From Bin5 sp965116395 (GTDB taxonomy: Bacteria > Chloroflexota > Anaerolineae > Caldilineales > Caldilineaceae): a DNA stretch of 64,000 nt. The notes under the pieces were generated by a model that was not told the origin of the DNA, ran no database searches, and saw only the letters and a list, made by a program, of their open reading frames with translations. The translations under genes were made by a program, and so were the position numbers. Positions 38,736 through 47,396 of the stretch are shown here, in pieces. Location: NCBI GenBank assembly GCA_965116395.1, contig OZ220684.1:1922001-1986000 (forward strand), written 5' to 3'. The number at the start of each line of letters is the position of its first letter. Within the stretch, counting starts at the first letter, position 1.

Positions 38736-39309
38736 AAGTCCCACAATGGTATTGCCTGAGCTCTTGTCTCAGATCAGACCATACCAAAGAATGGCGCATC
38801 AGTTCAGCATTGCGCCTCGCAAAGGGCGATTTTATGTGGATACCTGCTGTTGCATTACACAACTCACCGATTCAAGATCGGCTTGCCCCTCATTACACAT
38901 AGGGAAAAGTTGCGGCGGGTGATCGTCTGTGAATCCGTTTTTCCGTGTCAACAGCTGGCTCTACATCAACACTCGCTAAGACGCTCGCGCTGTTATCGGC
39001 GATCAACAGCTAAACGTACGTCTGCCAAATTATCTGTTCAGTTACGTCAGCGACCAAGGGCGTGCCCTGATAAGATAGAATAAGTGTGTTCTGGTTGCTG
39101 TCCTGGCTTTGGCGGTAGTGTGTCAGCACAAAATCGCATCCAATTTGAGAGCGCTGTGGTGAGCGTTTTCAATTTTGGCAACACGTGCGACGATTGAGAC
39201 CTCTCGGTGTTATGTGAACTCCTGTGTATGTTTGCACAAAGAGTGATAAGAAAGATAAATTCAGTGCATACAAACTGTGCTTGGCACGTTGTTTAGTGCC
39301 AGGATTTCG
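38736..39309. other. Gap between recA and the recX terminator
   Basis: About 570 bases with no supported gene. A small hairpin (TTGGCAC, seven bases, GTGCCAG, 39281-39303) follows the recA stop. The long 3' untranslated stretch before the terminator could hold a small RNA, but no known family is recognisable. Confidence 0.45.
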
Positions 39310-40332
39310 TCAGGACAAAGCACTTTCTGCATTCGAACGTGCTGGCAGTCCTGTTCTTTCCCTGATGATCCTGTCGATCTCTGAAGCTGTCTCCGGATTC
39401 TCGCGCAGATTCTTCTTCGCGGCTTCACGCCCCTGTCCGAGCAGATCATCACTATAGCGATAGAATGCGCCCCGTTTTTCGATGATGTCGAACTCGACGC
39501 CCAGGTCCAACAGGTCTCCCTGCGTGCTGACGCCCTCATTGTACATGATGTCGAATTCCGCCACCTTGAACGGCGCAGCCACCTTGTTCTTGCGCACCGT
39601 CACCCGCGTGCGGTTGCCGATCACGTCACTCCCCTGTTTGATCGACTGTATCCGCCGTATATCCATCCGCACACTGGCATAGAACTTCAGCGCCATACCG
39701 CCCGACGTCGTCTCCGGATTGCCAAACATCACGCCGATCTTCTGCCGCAACTGGTTGGTGAAGACCAGGCTTGTGTCGGTCGTCTTCACCGCACCGACCA
39801 GCTTGCGCAACGCTTGGCTCATCAGCCGCGCCTGCAGTCCCATGTGACTGTCGCCCATCTCCCCTTCGATCTCCGCACGCGGCACCAGCGCAGCCACACT
39901 GTCCACCACCACGACATCCATCGCTCCCGAACGCACCAGCGCTTCCGCTATCTCCAGCGCCTGCTCGCCCGTATCCGGCTGCGATATATACAGATTCTCC
40001 ACATCCACCCCGATCTTGCGCGCGTAGCTCGGGTCCAGCGCATGCTCCACATCCACAAAGCCGCACACGCCTCCCTGCCGCTGTGATTCCGCAATTGCAT
40101 GCAGACACAGCGTCGTCTTGCCCGAGCTCTCCGGCCCATACACTTCGATGATGCGCCCGCGCGGGATGCCTCCCACGCCCAGCGCTATGTCCAGGCTCAG
40201 ACTGCCCGTCGGTATCGCTGCCACGTCCAGCCGGGTCGCTTCCCCCAGCTTCATGATGATTCCTTCGCCATAGCGTTTGTTCAGGGTGGCGAGAGTCGTA
40301 TCTAATGCTTTCTGACGACCATTATTCGTCAT
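39310..40332 (-). CDS. recA: Recombinase RecA
   Basis: RecA forms filaments on single-stranded DNA, performs strand exchange and triggers the SOS response. The ATG at 40332 has GGAG six bases upstream; a TTG at 40344 is less likely. The 340 residues carry the Walker A motif YGPESSGKTTLCLHAIAE, CGFVDVEHALDPSYA, the strand VVVVDSVAALVPRAEIEGEM, DNA-binding loop sequence GDSHMGLQARLMSQALRKL and FTNQLRQKIGVMFGNPETTS. The length is standard. It lies downstream of dnaA, an unusual neighbour since dnaN is common there. Confidence 0.98.
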   Translation of the reverse strand: MTNNGRQKALDTTLATLNKRYGEGIIMKLGEATRLDVAAIPTGSLSLDIALGVGGIPRGRIIEVYGPESSGKTTLCLHAIAESQRQGGVCGFVDVEHALDPSYARKIGVDVENLYISQPDTGEQALEIAEALVRSGAMDVVVVDSVAALVPRAEIEGEMGDSHMGLQARLMSQALRKLVGAVKTTDTSLVFTNQLRQKIGVMFGNPETTSGGMALKFYASVRMDIRRIQSIKQGSDVIGNRTRVTVRKNKVAAPFKVAEFDIMYNEGVSTQGDLLDLGVEFDIIEKRGAFYRYSDDLLGQGREAAKKNLRENPETASEIDRIIRERTGLPARSNAESALS

Positions 40333-40513
40333 CGTAGACTCCAATGCTCTACCGGCCTGCAGCCGCAGAGATTTCCGAAATGATTGATACCACTGCGCCG
40401 CAACTTCGATCAGTCGGCGACCGTGTCACCTTACCGCTGGCATATGGCAGCAGATAATGGCAACCAAATGAAAGGCTTGGCTACTAGGTGGTAGAGAGAT
40501 ATTCCTGATTCTA

Positions 40514-40542
40514 AGTGTACTGTAAGTGCCAGGAGTATGCAA
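40514..40542 (-). promoter_or_regulatory. Promoter of recA
   Basis: On the minus strand: TTGCAT (40542-40537), 17-base spacer, TACACT (40519-40514). CTACTAGGTGGTAG, a partial palindrome downstream near 40482-40495, might be an operator; the LexA box of this group is not known to me. Confidence 0.55.
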
Positions 40543-40723
40543 GCGCCCCAAAAAAGGGGGTGTAGCTTTCCAAGTTCAGTGGGTGTTCCTGGCGAGCCTT
40601 TATCAGACGAGGCCGATATCGATCTTAAGGCGCTGCCCTGCCCGGCCTGTGGGAGGCCGCGCGGTTCGCTGAGCGCAAATTCCGCGGCAGACATTCGTAT
40701 CATCACTTGCAGTGACCCGATCT

Positions 40724-42412
40724 CTATGACCCGGGCGGCTCGTATATCTTCTCCCGCAAGGCCACAACTTCTCGTCGAACCGCTTCATCCCGTTCAATGT
40801 CCTGGGATACTTTCTCAACGCCGTGGCGAACCGTGCTGTGATCCCGCCCGCCCAGAAGTTCACCGATATTGATTAGCGACAGTCCATTTTCCTCTCGCAG
40901 CAGGTACATTGCCAGCTGACGAGCGTTGGCGATCTCCTTTGTGCGCGACCGCCCGAGCAGGGCATCCTTGGTCAGATTGTAATGCCTGGCAACGATCTGC
41001 ACGACGCTGGCGGCTTCGCGGGGCCGTCGCTGGGGTACAAGCGTGTCCAGAATTCCCTCGGCCACGGACCGGTTTAGTTGACTATCGTGAAAGGGAGCCT
41101 GAATGATTAGACGATTGAGCGCACCTTCCAACTCTCGGATGTTGCTTTCCACCCGTTCGGCGATCAGCATCAGCACATCGGTCGACACGGCATGATTGAT
41201 CGATTGGGCCTTCGACTGCAAAATGGCGACGCGCGTTTCCAGGTCCGGCTGCGAGATATCGGCCTGCAACCCTCCTTCAAAACGGCTGCGCAGCCGGGCT
41301 TCCAGGGTCGCGATCTCCTTCGGTGGTCGATCACTGCTGATCACCACCTGGCGGCCGCCGGCATGGAGATGATTAAAAGTGTGGAAGAATTCCTCTTGCG
41401 TACTTTCCTTACCGCCGATAAACTGAATATCATCTATCAGAAGGAGATCCACCTGCCGATACTTATTGCGATACTCTTCGGTGTTCTGCTGGCGAATGGC
41501 ACTGATGAGATCATTTGTAAACTGTTCCGACGAACAGTAAAGGACCTGCATTCCCAGCGTGGTCATGGCGTGGCCAATCGCGTGGAGAAGATGTGTCTTC
41601 CCCAAACCAACACCCCCATACACAAAAAGCGGGTTGAAACGATGGCCAGGCTGCTCCACAATAGACTGGGCGGCGGCGTGGGCCAAGCGGTTGTGATTTC
41701 CGACTACAAATGTGTCGAAGGTATAGCGAGGGTTGAAAACGCCGCCTTGAAGCGCCGCGTCCGGCCTGGCTGCGGCATCGGGGCTCCGAGCCACTTCGCG
41801 GTGCCTAGATTCCCTGGTCGACGCACGACTGACCGCTGCGGGCGTGCGGGGCGCGGCGGTAGAGTCGCCGTTGCCTGAGCCGACCTCGGCCGGTGTCGGC
41901 GCCGCATCAGACACCTCCTGCGGCACATCAGTATACAGGGGCGCGGGCTCAGACGGCTCCGACCTCTTCTGCTGGTGGGGGCGCACTTCGAATACCACCT
42001 GCACTGAACGACGAGTCAACTGGTTGAGAATGTCTTTGACCTTATTGCGCAGACGGCTCTGCAGCCAGTCTCGTGCCCAGGCATGGGGCGCGCCGACGAT
42101 GAATTCGCCATCGGCGTAGCCGATGATCGACGTGTCGCGCACCCAGGTCTCAAATGTAGTCGCAGGCATCTGCAACGCCAGTTCGTGCAGCGTTTTCTGC
42201 CAGATTTCTTCGGGATTCAGATCGACGTCGACTGGCTGTAACTGATCTTCGGTGGCTGCTGCTCCTGTCTGTGATTCGGATTGTTCTGCCGTCTCCTCAT
42301 CTCCTGCCGGAGTCTCCGCCGAGCGCGGCGAGCCTGCAGGCGGCTTGGCGTCGCCGTACATCGGGTTGTCGCCTCGGCGTAATGGGGGTACGGATTGCCA
42401 GTCTGTAGTCAA
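40724..42412 (-). CDS. dnaA: Replication initiator DnaA
   Basis: DnaA binds oriC and melts it for replication start. The TTG start at 42412 follows AGAGGT closely. The 562 residues have domain I (IWQKTLHELALQMPATTFET), a long Pro/Ser/Ala-rich domain II (about residues 150-235), the AAA+ domain with NPLFVYGGVGLGKTHLLHAI and DLLLIDDIQFIGGKESTQEE, and the DNA-binding domain IV with ALLGRSRTKEIANARQLAMY and GGRDHSTVRHGVEKV. The family is usually about 440-470 residues; the extra length is the N-terminal tail and domain II. Probable DnaA boxes lie upstream. Confidence 0.98.
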   Translation of the reverse strand: MTTDWQSVPPLRRGDNPMYGDAKPPAGSPRSAETPAGDEETAEQSESQTGAAATEDQLQPVDVDLNPEEIWQKTLHELALQMPATTFETWVRDTSIIGYADGEFIVGAPHAWARDWLQSRLRNKVKDILNQLTRRSVQVVFEVRPHQQKRSEPSEPAPLYTDVPQEVSDAAPTPAEVGSGNGDSTAAPRTPAAVSRASTRESRHREVARSPDAAARPDAALQGGVFNPRYTFDTFVVGNHNRLAHAAAQSIVEQPGHRFNPLFVYGGVGLGKTHLLHAIGHAMTTLGMQVLYCSSEQFTNDLISAIRQQNTEEYRNKYRQVDLLLIDDIQFIGGKESTQEEFFHTFNHLHAGGRQVVISSDRPPKEIATLEARLRSRFEGGLQADISQPDLETRVAILQSKAQSINHAVSTDVLMLIAERVESNIRELEGALNRLIIQAPFHDSQLNRSVAEGILDTLVPQRRPREAASVVQIVARHYNLTKDALLGRSRTKEIANARQLAMYLLREENGLSLINIGELLGGRDHSTVRHGVEKVSQDIERDEAVRREVVALREKIYEPPGS

Positions 42413-42434
42413 ATCGACCTCTTCTCACACTTCC

Positions 42435-42953
42435 TGTGGGGAACAGGAGACGAAACACAAGGGAAAACCGAGCTCGCGGGCGCAGATAAACGGACGGAAG
42501 GGTGGGCCGGAGACACACAAAACCGCATGCGGTTCAGCTTGGCTGTTGGTGGGGATAACCGTTGTGCAGATGCCAGCCTATCCGATTGCCTCCTGCTGCC
42601 CGAACCGCTGGGGTCGGGAGCAATCGAACCCTTAGAATGCCTCTTCGCTACACTCGTATGAATGAGTAGTGTAACAAAACTGACAGTGGCAGACAATCAC
42701 ATTCAAGGTGTATATCCCCGCACAAACAGCCCGTGAAACAATCAGAAAAAGCTCGCTTGATACAATATATAGTGCTCAGAGGAAATATCATTCAATATAG
42801 GGGAATTTATACTACGAGTACGGGATGGATACGTTTTGAAATTCTGGGGCAAGTATAGAGATCAAATTCTGTTCGTAGGCGAACAGTATAGTTATCCGCA
42901 TAATTGCAGCAGTTATCCCGAATTGGTTGGGGTTATCCCCATGGTTTTCCCCA
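42435..42953. other. Probable origin of replication (oriC)
   Basis: The non-coding stretch upstream of dnaA has DnaA-box-like 9-mers: TTATCCGCA (42892), TTATCCCGA (42913) and TTATCCCCA (42933), spaced 20-21 bases, plus TTTTCCCCA (42945), an inverted TTATCCCCA at 42550-42558 and a weaker inverted TTCCCCACA at 42435-42443. Between them lies an AT-rich stretch (about 42730-42860) that could be the unwinding element. The match to TTATCCACA is imperfect but consistent, with C or G at position 7. Confidence 0.65.
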
Positions 42954-42979
42954 TTTCCTAAGCTTTGGCGGCATAAGGT

Positions 42980-44128
42980 ATGGCACAATATTTCAATTTT
43001 CGCGTAGATTCAGCCGAAGGATACTGGGATCGCGTAGGTTTTCTACGCAAATGGTGGCGCATCTACGCCGATGACCCCCGCTGGACGCCCCCGGCATGGA
43101 ATCGACTGCGGCAGGCCGTAGTGTTAAGACAATCAACCCACCTGGAACGATGCCGGCCCCGCTTAATCGTGGTTGAAGCTCTCCCGCGCCGCCGGCAGAC
43201 CCATGTCGGCGATCAGCCGTTCCCCAACATCAATCAAGGCGTTATGATGGAGGAGCCGGTTGCCGCTGCGCTTGTCTTGATCGACCCCCGCCGCACAGAC
43301 AACACGGCGCATCTGGCTATGCTGCACGCCGCCAATAGCATCGAGAGCCTGGAGCGGCTTCTGAACGCCGTGCGGGAGCAGGTCGGGCATGAGGGAATTC
43401 GCCGTCTGATTCTGCCCGTCGGGCTGTCACCCTACCTGGGCACAGGGGTCCTGCAGAACTACTTTCACCGAGTGCCGCCGTTGCACGCGCCCTATGCCCC
43501 GCCCTATGTGCCAGAGCTTTTCACGACCGTCTGCCGTCCGCTGGGCCGCGGTCTGCTTTTCGCGATCGAACCGGGCGCGGACACGGAAAGACCGATGCCG
43601 GCGCCCGGCCCGGCGGTTATACGTCCGCTGGACCCGAACCGGCTGGCTTCTGATCTACTACCCCTTTTCACCCAGACCGTGCCTGCGTGGGCAGGGTTCC
43701 CACTAGCGGATGGGCCGGAGGCGCAGTTCCTGCTCTGGTGGATTCTGCGTCGCCCGGCACTGACATGGATGGCGGAGGTCGATGGCAGACCGGTGGGCTA
43801 TCTGCTGGCGCAGCCGGACGGCAGCGGCCCCCTGCGCCGCAGCCATGGCGGGCGGTCGCTGCTGGGGCGCTTGCTGTTGCAGCTCCTCGAACTGCGGCAG
43901 CCGCGCTCCGTGCGCATCCTGTTTATGGGAGTCGATCCCGAATATCGGCGGCGGGGTATCGGCAGGCAGCTGTGGCAGCAGATGCTGTTGGCCGCGCCGG
44001 GGAACGGCTGGCAGACGGTGACGGCGGGGCCGCTGCCATCAACCGCCGGCGCCGGCCTGAACTTCCTGACCGCCCAGGGTCTTTCCAGCCGGGAAACATA
44101 TATGCTGCACAGCTATGACCTGGACTGA
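42980..44128 (+). CDS. GNAT-family N-acetyltransferase
   Basis: The 382-residue cytoplasmic protein ends in an acetyltransferase domain: VRILFMGVDPEYRRRGIGRQ (residues about 313-332) is the acetyl-CoA binding motif A with the R-R-x-G-I-G pyrophosphate loop, followed by LWQQMLLAA. The centre (LTWMAEVDGRPVGYLLAQPD) has the preceding strand pair. The first 200 residues (KWWRIYADDPRWTPPAWNRL) may be a second, degenerate GNAT domain. The substrate is unknown. The gene stands alone at the side of oriC opposite dnaA. Its ribosome binding site is weak (TAAGGT directly before the ATG). Confidence 0.75.
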   Translation: MAQYFNFRVDSAEGYWDRVGFLRKWWRIYADDPRWTPPAWNRLRQAVVLRQSTHLERCRPRLIVVEALPRRRQTHVGDQPFPNINQGVMMEEPVAAALVLIDPRRTDNTAHLAMLHAANSIESLERLLNAVREQVGHEGIRRLILPVGLSPYLGTGVLQNYFHRVPPLHAPYAPPYVPELFTTVCRPLGRGLLFAIEPGADTERPMPAPGPAVIRPLDPNRLASDLLPLFTQTVPAWAGFPLADGPEAQFLLWWILRRPALTWMAEVDGRPVGYLLAQPDGSGPLRRSHGGRSLLGRLLLQLLELRQPRSVRILFMGVDPEYRRRGIGRQLWQQMLLAAPGNGWQTVTAGPLPSTAGAGLNFLTAQGLSSRETYMLHSYDLD

Positions 44129-44134
44129 GCCGCT

Positions 44135-44174
44135 GGCGCCGGGTTGGCCGGGAAGCCGAATTTTCGGCGCCTTT
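44135..44174 (+). terminator. Possible terminator after the GNAT gene
   Basis: GGCGCCG (44135-44141) pairs with CGGCGCC (44165-44171), followed by TTT; the inner part can pair partly. It lies seven bases after the stop codon, between convergent genes. Confidence 0.5.
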
Positions 44175-44195
44175 CCTTGCGATGCGGTGCGAGGT

Positions 44196-45752
44196 TTACT
44201 GATATGCGATTTCGTATGTGAGCGGCACGACGCTGATCCACGACCGACCCGCCTTCAAGGGAATTTCAGTGCCGTCGGCAGCGAAGAAGCGGGGCAGCTC
44301 CCCACCCCTGTCGTTGCGCCAGGTCCCTTCAAAGGCGAGACCGTCGCGGAAGACAATGGCCCGCCCCGTGCCGAAAGGCTCGACAAGGAGGCTCAGGTTG
44401 CCATAGGCGTCTTCCACGATATTCACAGGATTGTGCGGAATGTATTGGACGATGACATTTTCGACTGCGATCTGCTGGCCGTTGTTACTGTCCCGATGCG
44501 CAGCGCCCCCTAAAGAGCGCAGATAGCGCCGGTTGCCGGCATCGTAACGATAGGCCACCTGGCTGGCCGTGACAGAAGGATAGGAGATCTCGATCAAGGT
44601 GGCGGATGACCCGCCGGCAGCCGGGCTGCCAAAGGTAAATCCCTGCAGCGACGGCGCCCGCTCGACGGCCCAATCTGCCAGCCAAAGGCGCAACATCTCG
44701 CTGCTGGTGCGCAGACGCGTGCGATAGTCGTTGCCAACGGAGCGGGCGTAGCGGGTACTCTCCGGATCGTCCAGGTCCAGATCCAGATATGGGAAGAGTG
44801 AGTTGTTGTTCTTGAGTTGATAGCGGACGCCGTCGCTGGCCCCGGAGCAGTAGACGCCCGCGTCATACAGCGCGCCCATATAGTAGTTGATCAGGCGGGC
44901 GCTGCGCACCGGTCCGATCTCTTCGCTGTCGGCGCCGTAGAAAACCCCGCTGAACCGTGTAAGGCTGAACCCTTCCATCAGGAATTCATACATCACATCA
45001 GCCTGGCTGATACCAAACTGCGGACGGGCGGCGATATCGTTGTTGATACAGACAACGACCGGACGCAACCCCAAGCGCGAGGGAGCCAGGGGTTGACCCG
45101 TCAGCGGATTCGTACTACTGGGCGAAGCAAATCCCCCCGGGGCCGGCAGGGTGAGATTGACCTCGTCGATCTCGGGCGCATCAATCGTCGCTGTTGGCGA
45201 CGGCGTCGGCGGAGCCTGGGCGACAGGCAGGCTCGAAACCGGCCGGTTGCTCTGCGCGAAGTCGGCGCTGATCCAACTCTCTCTGTTCGCGCCCGCAGGG
45301 CAGCAGATCTGCAACCAGTCGCCAACTTCGCTGCGGCCCGTGATGCGGAATCGCTGCCCTGCCAGCACCTGGCCGACAATGCCGTAAACTGTACCCGGCC
45401 CGGCCCGCAGGTTCAAGGTCTCGGTGGAAACGACCGCCTCCGGGTACGCCGGTGTCGGCGTGCCTGTCGGCATTGGCGTGGGCGAGTCGGTTGGCGTGTA
45501 TTGGGGCGCCGGCGTGAATGTGGCGACCACTTGCGGCGTTGAGGCGGCGACCGGCTCTGTCGGCACCACTTCGACCCCGCCATTGGGGCCGCCCCCGGAA
45601 TTCGACCAGGGGAATGAGACGGTTGACATACCTGAGCCAAACAGGAGTACGCTGCCGATGTAAACGACAACGGCGATGATTGCCAGTGCGGCCGCAGCGA
45701 TCACAATTCGCAGCCATTTCCCTGACAGTTTTGGGCGAGGATCTTCAGCCAT
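44196..45752 (-). CDS. Membrane-anchored SH3b and DUF3048 protein
   Basis: The protein has 518 residues from the ATG at 45752 (GAGG nine bases upstream; an ATG at 45758 is also possible). It starts with a short cytoplasmic part and one membrane helix (IVIAAAALAIIAVVVYIGSV), then a Thr/Pro-rich linker, a bacterial SH3 domain (about residues 105-165: TLNLRAGPGTVYGIVGQVLA, with FRITGRSEVGDWLQIC) and a DUF3048 domain (LTGQPLAPSRLGLRPVVVCI, RPQFGISQADVMYEFLMEGF, IGPVRSARLINYYMGALYDA). DUF3048 proteins such as YerB are usually lipoproteins of unknown function. SH3b domains often bind cell-wall peptides, so the protein probably acts outside the membrane near peptidoglycan. That role is an inference. 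Confidence 0.82.
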   Translation of the reverse strand: MAEDPRPKLSGKWLRIVIAAAALAIIAVVVYIGSVLLFGSGMSTVSFPWSNSGGGPNGGVEVVPTEPVAASTPQVVATFTPAPQYTPTDSPTPMPTGTPTPAYPEAVVSTETLNLRAGPGTVYGIVGQVLAGQRFRITGRSEVGDWLQICCPAGANRESWISADFAQSNRPVSSLPVAQAPPTPSPTATIDAPEIDEVNLTLPAPGGFASPSSTNPLTGQPLAPSRLGLRPVVVCINNDIAARPQFGISQADVMYEFLMEGFSLTRFSGVFYGADSEEIGPVRSARLINYYMGALYDAGVYCSGASDGVRYQLKNNNSLFPYLDLDLDDPESTRYARSVGNDYRTRLRTSSEMLRLWLADWAVERAPSLQGFTFGSPAAGGSSATLIEISYPSVTASQVAYRYDAGNRRYLRSLGGAAHRDSNNGQQIAVENVIVQYIPHNPVNIVEDAYGNLSLLVEPFGTGRAIVFRDGLAFEGTWRNDRGGELPRFFAADGTEIPLKAGRSWISVVPLTYEIAYQ

Positions 45753-46050
45753 ATCCATTTTCCTCTGCGGGTATCATCAAGCGCATCGCGCGCGCATCTC
45801 CCCGTAAATAATATCGACTGTATGGGGCTGCGTCAATTCGCGCGCATGAACGGATATGCCCCGGATTCAGGTTGACGACGGCGGAACTCGTCTGCCGGGC
45901 GCGGGCGCTGATGATATCCGAAATTAGCAAATCAAGCGAGCAGAAGCCCATTGTAAACCTCTTCTGGCGAAGCGGCAACGCATGAACCGACCCTTCAGTT
46001 TGTGTCTGGCGCCCGAATACAGACCAAAAAGGAGGATGGTTCCAGATCAG

Positions 46051-46079
46051 TTGCCGCCTTGTGTGGTAAGAGATATAAT
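46051..46079 (+). promoter_or_regulatory. Promoter of the slipin operon
   Basis: -35 TTGCCG (46051-46056), 17-base spacer, perfect -10 TATAAT (46074-46079), about 50 bases before the slipin start. The rest of the 380-base gap to the divergent DUF3048 gene shows no gene. Confidence 0.7.
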
Positions 46080-46132
46080 GATAATCGGGACGCCATCACG
46101 CTGACGCGTGAATTGTCGACAGGAGCCTACAA

Positions 46133-46906
46133 ATGGATGGCCTACTTACAAACGTGCCGGTCTATATCATCGCCGCTCTGTTGCTGGTGTGGTTGTTGCG
46201 AGCATCTTTGCGCATTGTCAAAGAGTACGAGCGGGGCGTCATTTTCCGTTTGGGGCGGGTAACGGGCGCCAAAGGACCCGGCCTGTTCTGGTTAATCCCA
46301 CTAGTCGATCAGATGCGGCCGGTGGACCTGCGGGTCGTCACCCTGGACGTGCCGACACAGGAAGCCATTACCAAAGACAATGTGACTGTCAAAGTCAATG
46401 CCGTCTGCTATTTTCGGGTGTTGTCCCCGGAGGATGCGGTCATAAACGTGGCCAACTATCTTCTGGCGACGCAGCAGATCGCCCAGACGACTCTGCGTTC
46501 CGTTCTGGGGCAGAGTGAGTTGGATGAACTGCTGTCTGAGCGCGATCAGATCAACCAACAGCTTCAGCAGATCATAGATGAACAGACCGAGCCGTGGGGC
46601 GTAAAGGTCAGTGTCGTCGAAGTGAAGGACGTGGAACTGCCGCAGTCGATGCAACGGGCCATGGCCCGTCAGGCCGAGGCGGAGCGCGAAAAACGGGCCA
46701 AGATTATCCACGCTGAGGGCGAATTGCAGGCTTCCGAGAAACTGGCCGAGGCGGCTGGGGTGATGGCCACTCAGGCCGGCTCGCTGCAGTTGCGCTACTT
46801 GCAGACCCTGTCGGAGATCAGCGCCGAACACAACAGCACGATTATCTTCCCATTGCCCATAGAGCTGATGGAGGCTCTGATGAACAGGGATGGAAGTAGC
46901 GCATGA
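46133..46906 (+). CDS. Slipin (SPFH/band 7 membrane protein)
   Basis: SPFH proteins form large membrane-bound assemblies and can scaffold proteases or organise membrane domains. The 257 residues have an N-terminal membrane helix (YIIAALLLVWLLRASLR), the band 7 core with EYERGVIFRLGRVTGAKGPG, DVPTQEAITKDNVTVKVNAV and ATQQIAQTTLRSVLGQSELD, and a charged helix (RAMARQAEAEREKRAKIIHA). These are slipin (stomatin-like) signatures. AGGAG lies seven bases before the ATG. The NfeD protease partner that often accompanies slipins is absent; an M50 protease gene lies two genes downstream. Confidence 0.93.
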   Translation: MDGLLTNVPVYIIAALLLVWLLRASLRIVKEYERGVIFRLGRVTGAKGPGLFWLIPLVDQMRPVDLRVVTLDVPTQEAITKDNVTVKVNAVCYFRVLSPEDAVINVANYLLATQQIAQTTLRSVLGQSELDELLSERDQINQQLQQIIDEQTEPWGVKVSVVEVKDVELPQSMQRAMARQAEAEREKRAKIIHAEGELQASEKLAEAAGVMATQAGSLQLRYLQTLSEISAEHNSTIIFPLPIELMEALMNRDGSSA

Positions 46907-47274
46907 GCTTGACGCAGACGCGGGATGCCTGCCAGCCGACCGACTTGACCGTTGACCGGTCAGCCGGCGACCTCAAAATCGTTTGGGCTGATGGGCATCG
47001 CAGCGTATACCGTCTGTCCTGGATGCGCAGCGTTTGTCCGTGCGCGTCCTGCCGCGAGGACAGACGCGAGGCCGAAGCTGACCCGCTGCGTCTGTCCGTC
47101 GGTCCGGCTCCCGACCAAAAGGCCGACAGCGCAGAGTTGGTAGGCAACTACGCCATCCGCTTTACCTGGGCCGACGGCCACGGCAACGGTATCTACGGCT
47201 TTTCCTCTTTGCGGGCATCGTGTCCATGCTCCGCCTGCAACCAGGGCGAACCGGGCGACCTGCTCGGCAGTTGA
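46903..47274 (+). CDS. DUF971 (GBBH-like) protein
   Basis: The 123 residues carry two halves of the same pattern: IVWADGHRSVYRLSWMRSVC then CPCASC, and IRFTWADGHGNGIYGFSSLR followed by SCPCSAC. This W-x-DGH...LR..CPC.xC pattern is that of DUF971, the domain also found at the N-terminus of gamma-butyrobetaine hydroxylase and in some Mrp/ApbC-linked proteins. The cysteines could bind a metal or an Fe-S cluster, but this is not established here. Its ATG overlaps the slipin stop (ATGA), so translation is probably coupled. Confidence 0.82.
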   Translation: MSLTQTRDACQPTDLTVDRSAGDLKIVWADGHRSVYRLSWMRSVCPCASCREDRREAEADPLRLSVGPAPDQKADSAELVGNYAIRFTWADGHGNGIYGFSSLRASCPCSACNQGEPGDLLGS

Positions 47275-47297
47275 GTGACGGCGTCGAATGACACAGA

Positions 47298-47330
47298 GCC
47301 GCCTGGCCAGTCGTATCGACACCAGGCGGC
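47298..47330. terminator. Hairpin before the M50 protease gene
   Basis: Perfect 9-bp inverted repeat GCCGCCTGG/CCAGGCGGC with a 15-base loop; no T run follows. It may reduce readthrough from the slipin pair into the protease gene. Confidence 0.4.
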
Positions 47331-47396
47331 CCACCGTTAAGGAGTATGGCTGGTGCCCACCAGCGCGGGAAGAGGCCGATGAAACGAGGCATACAG

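Noticed and set aside
43950..44118. Second plus-strand frame inside the GNAT gene (43687-44118)
   Set aside because: Overlaps the well-supported acetyltransferase motif in another frame; no independent evidence.
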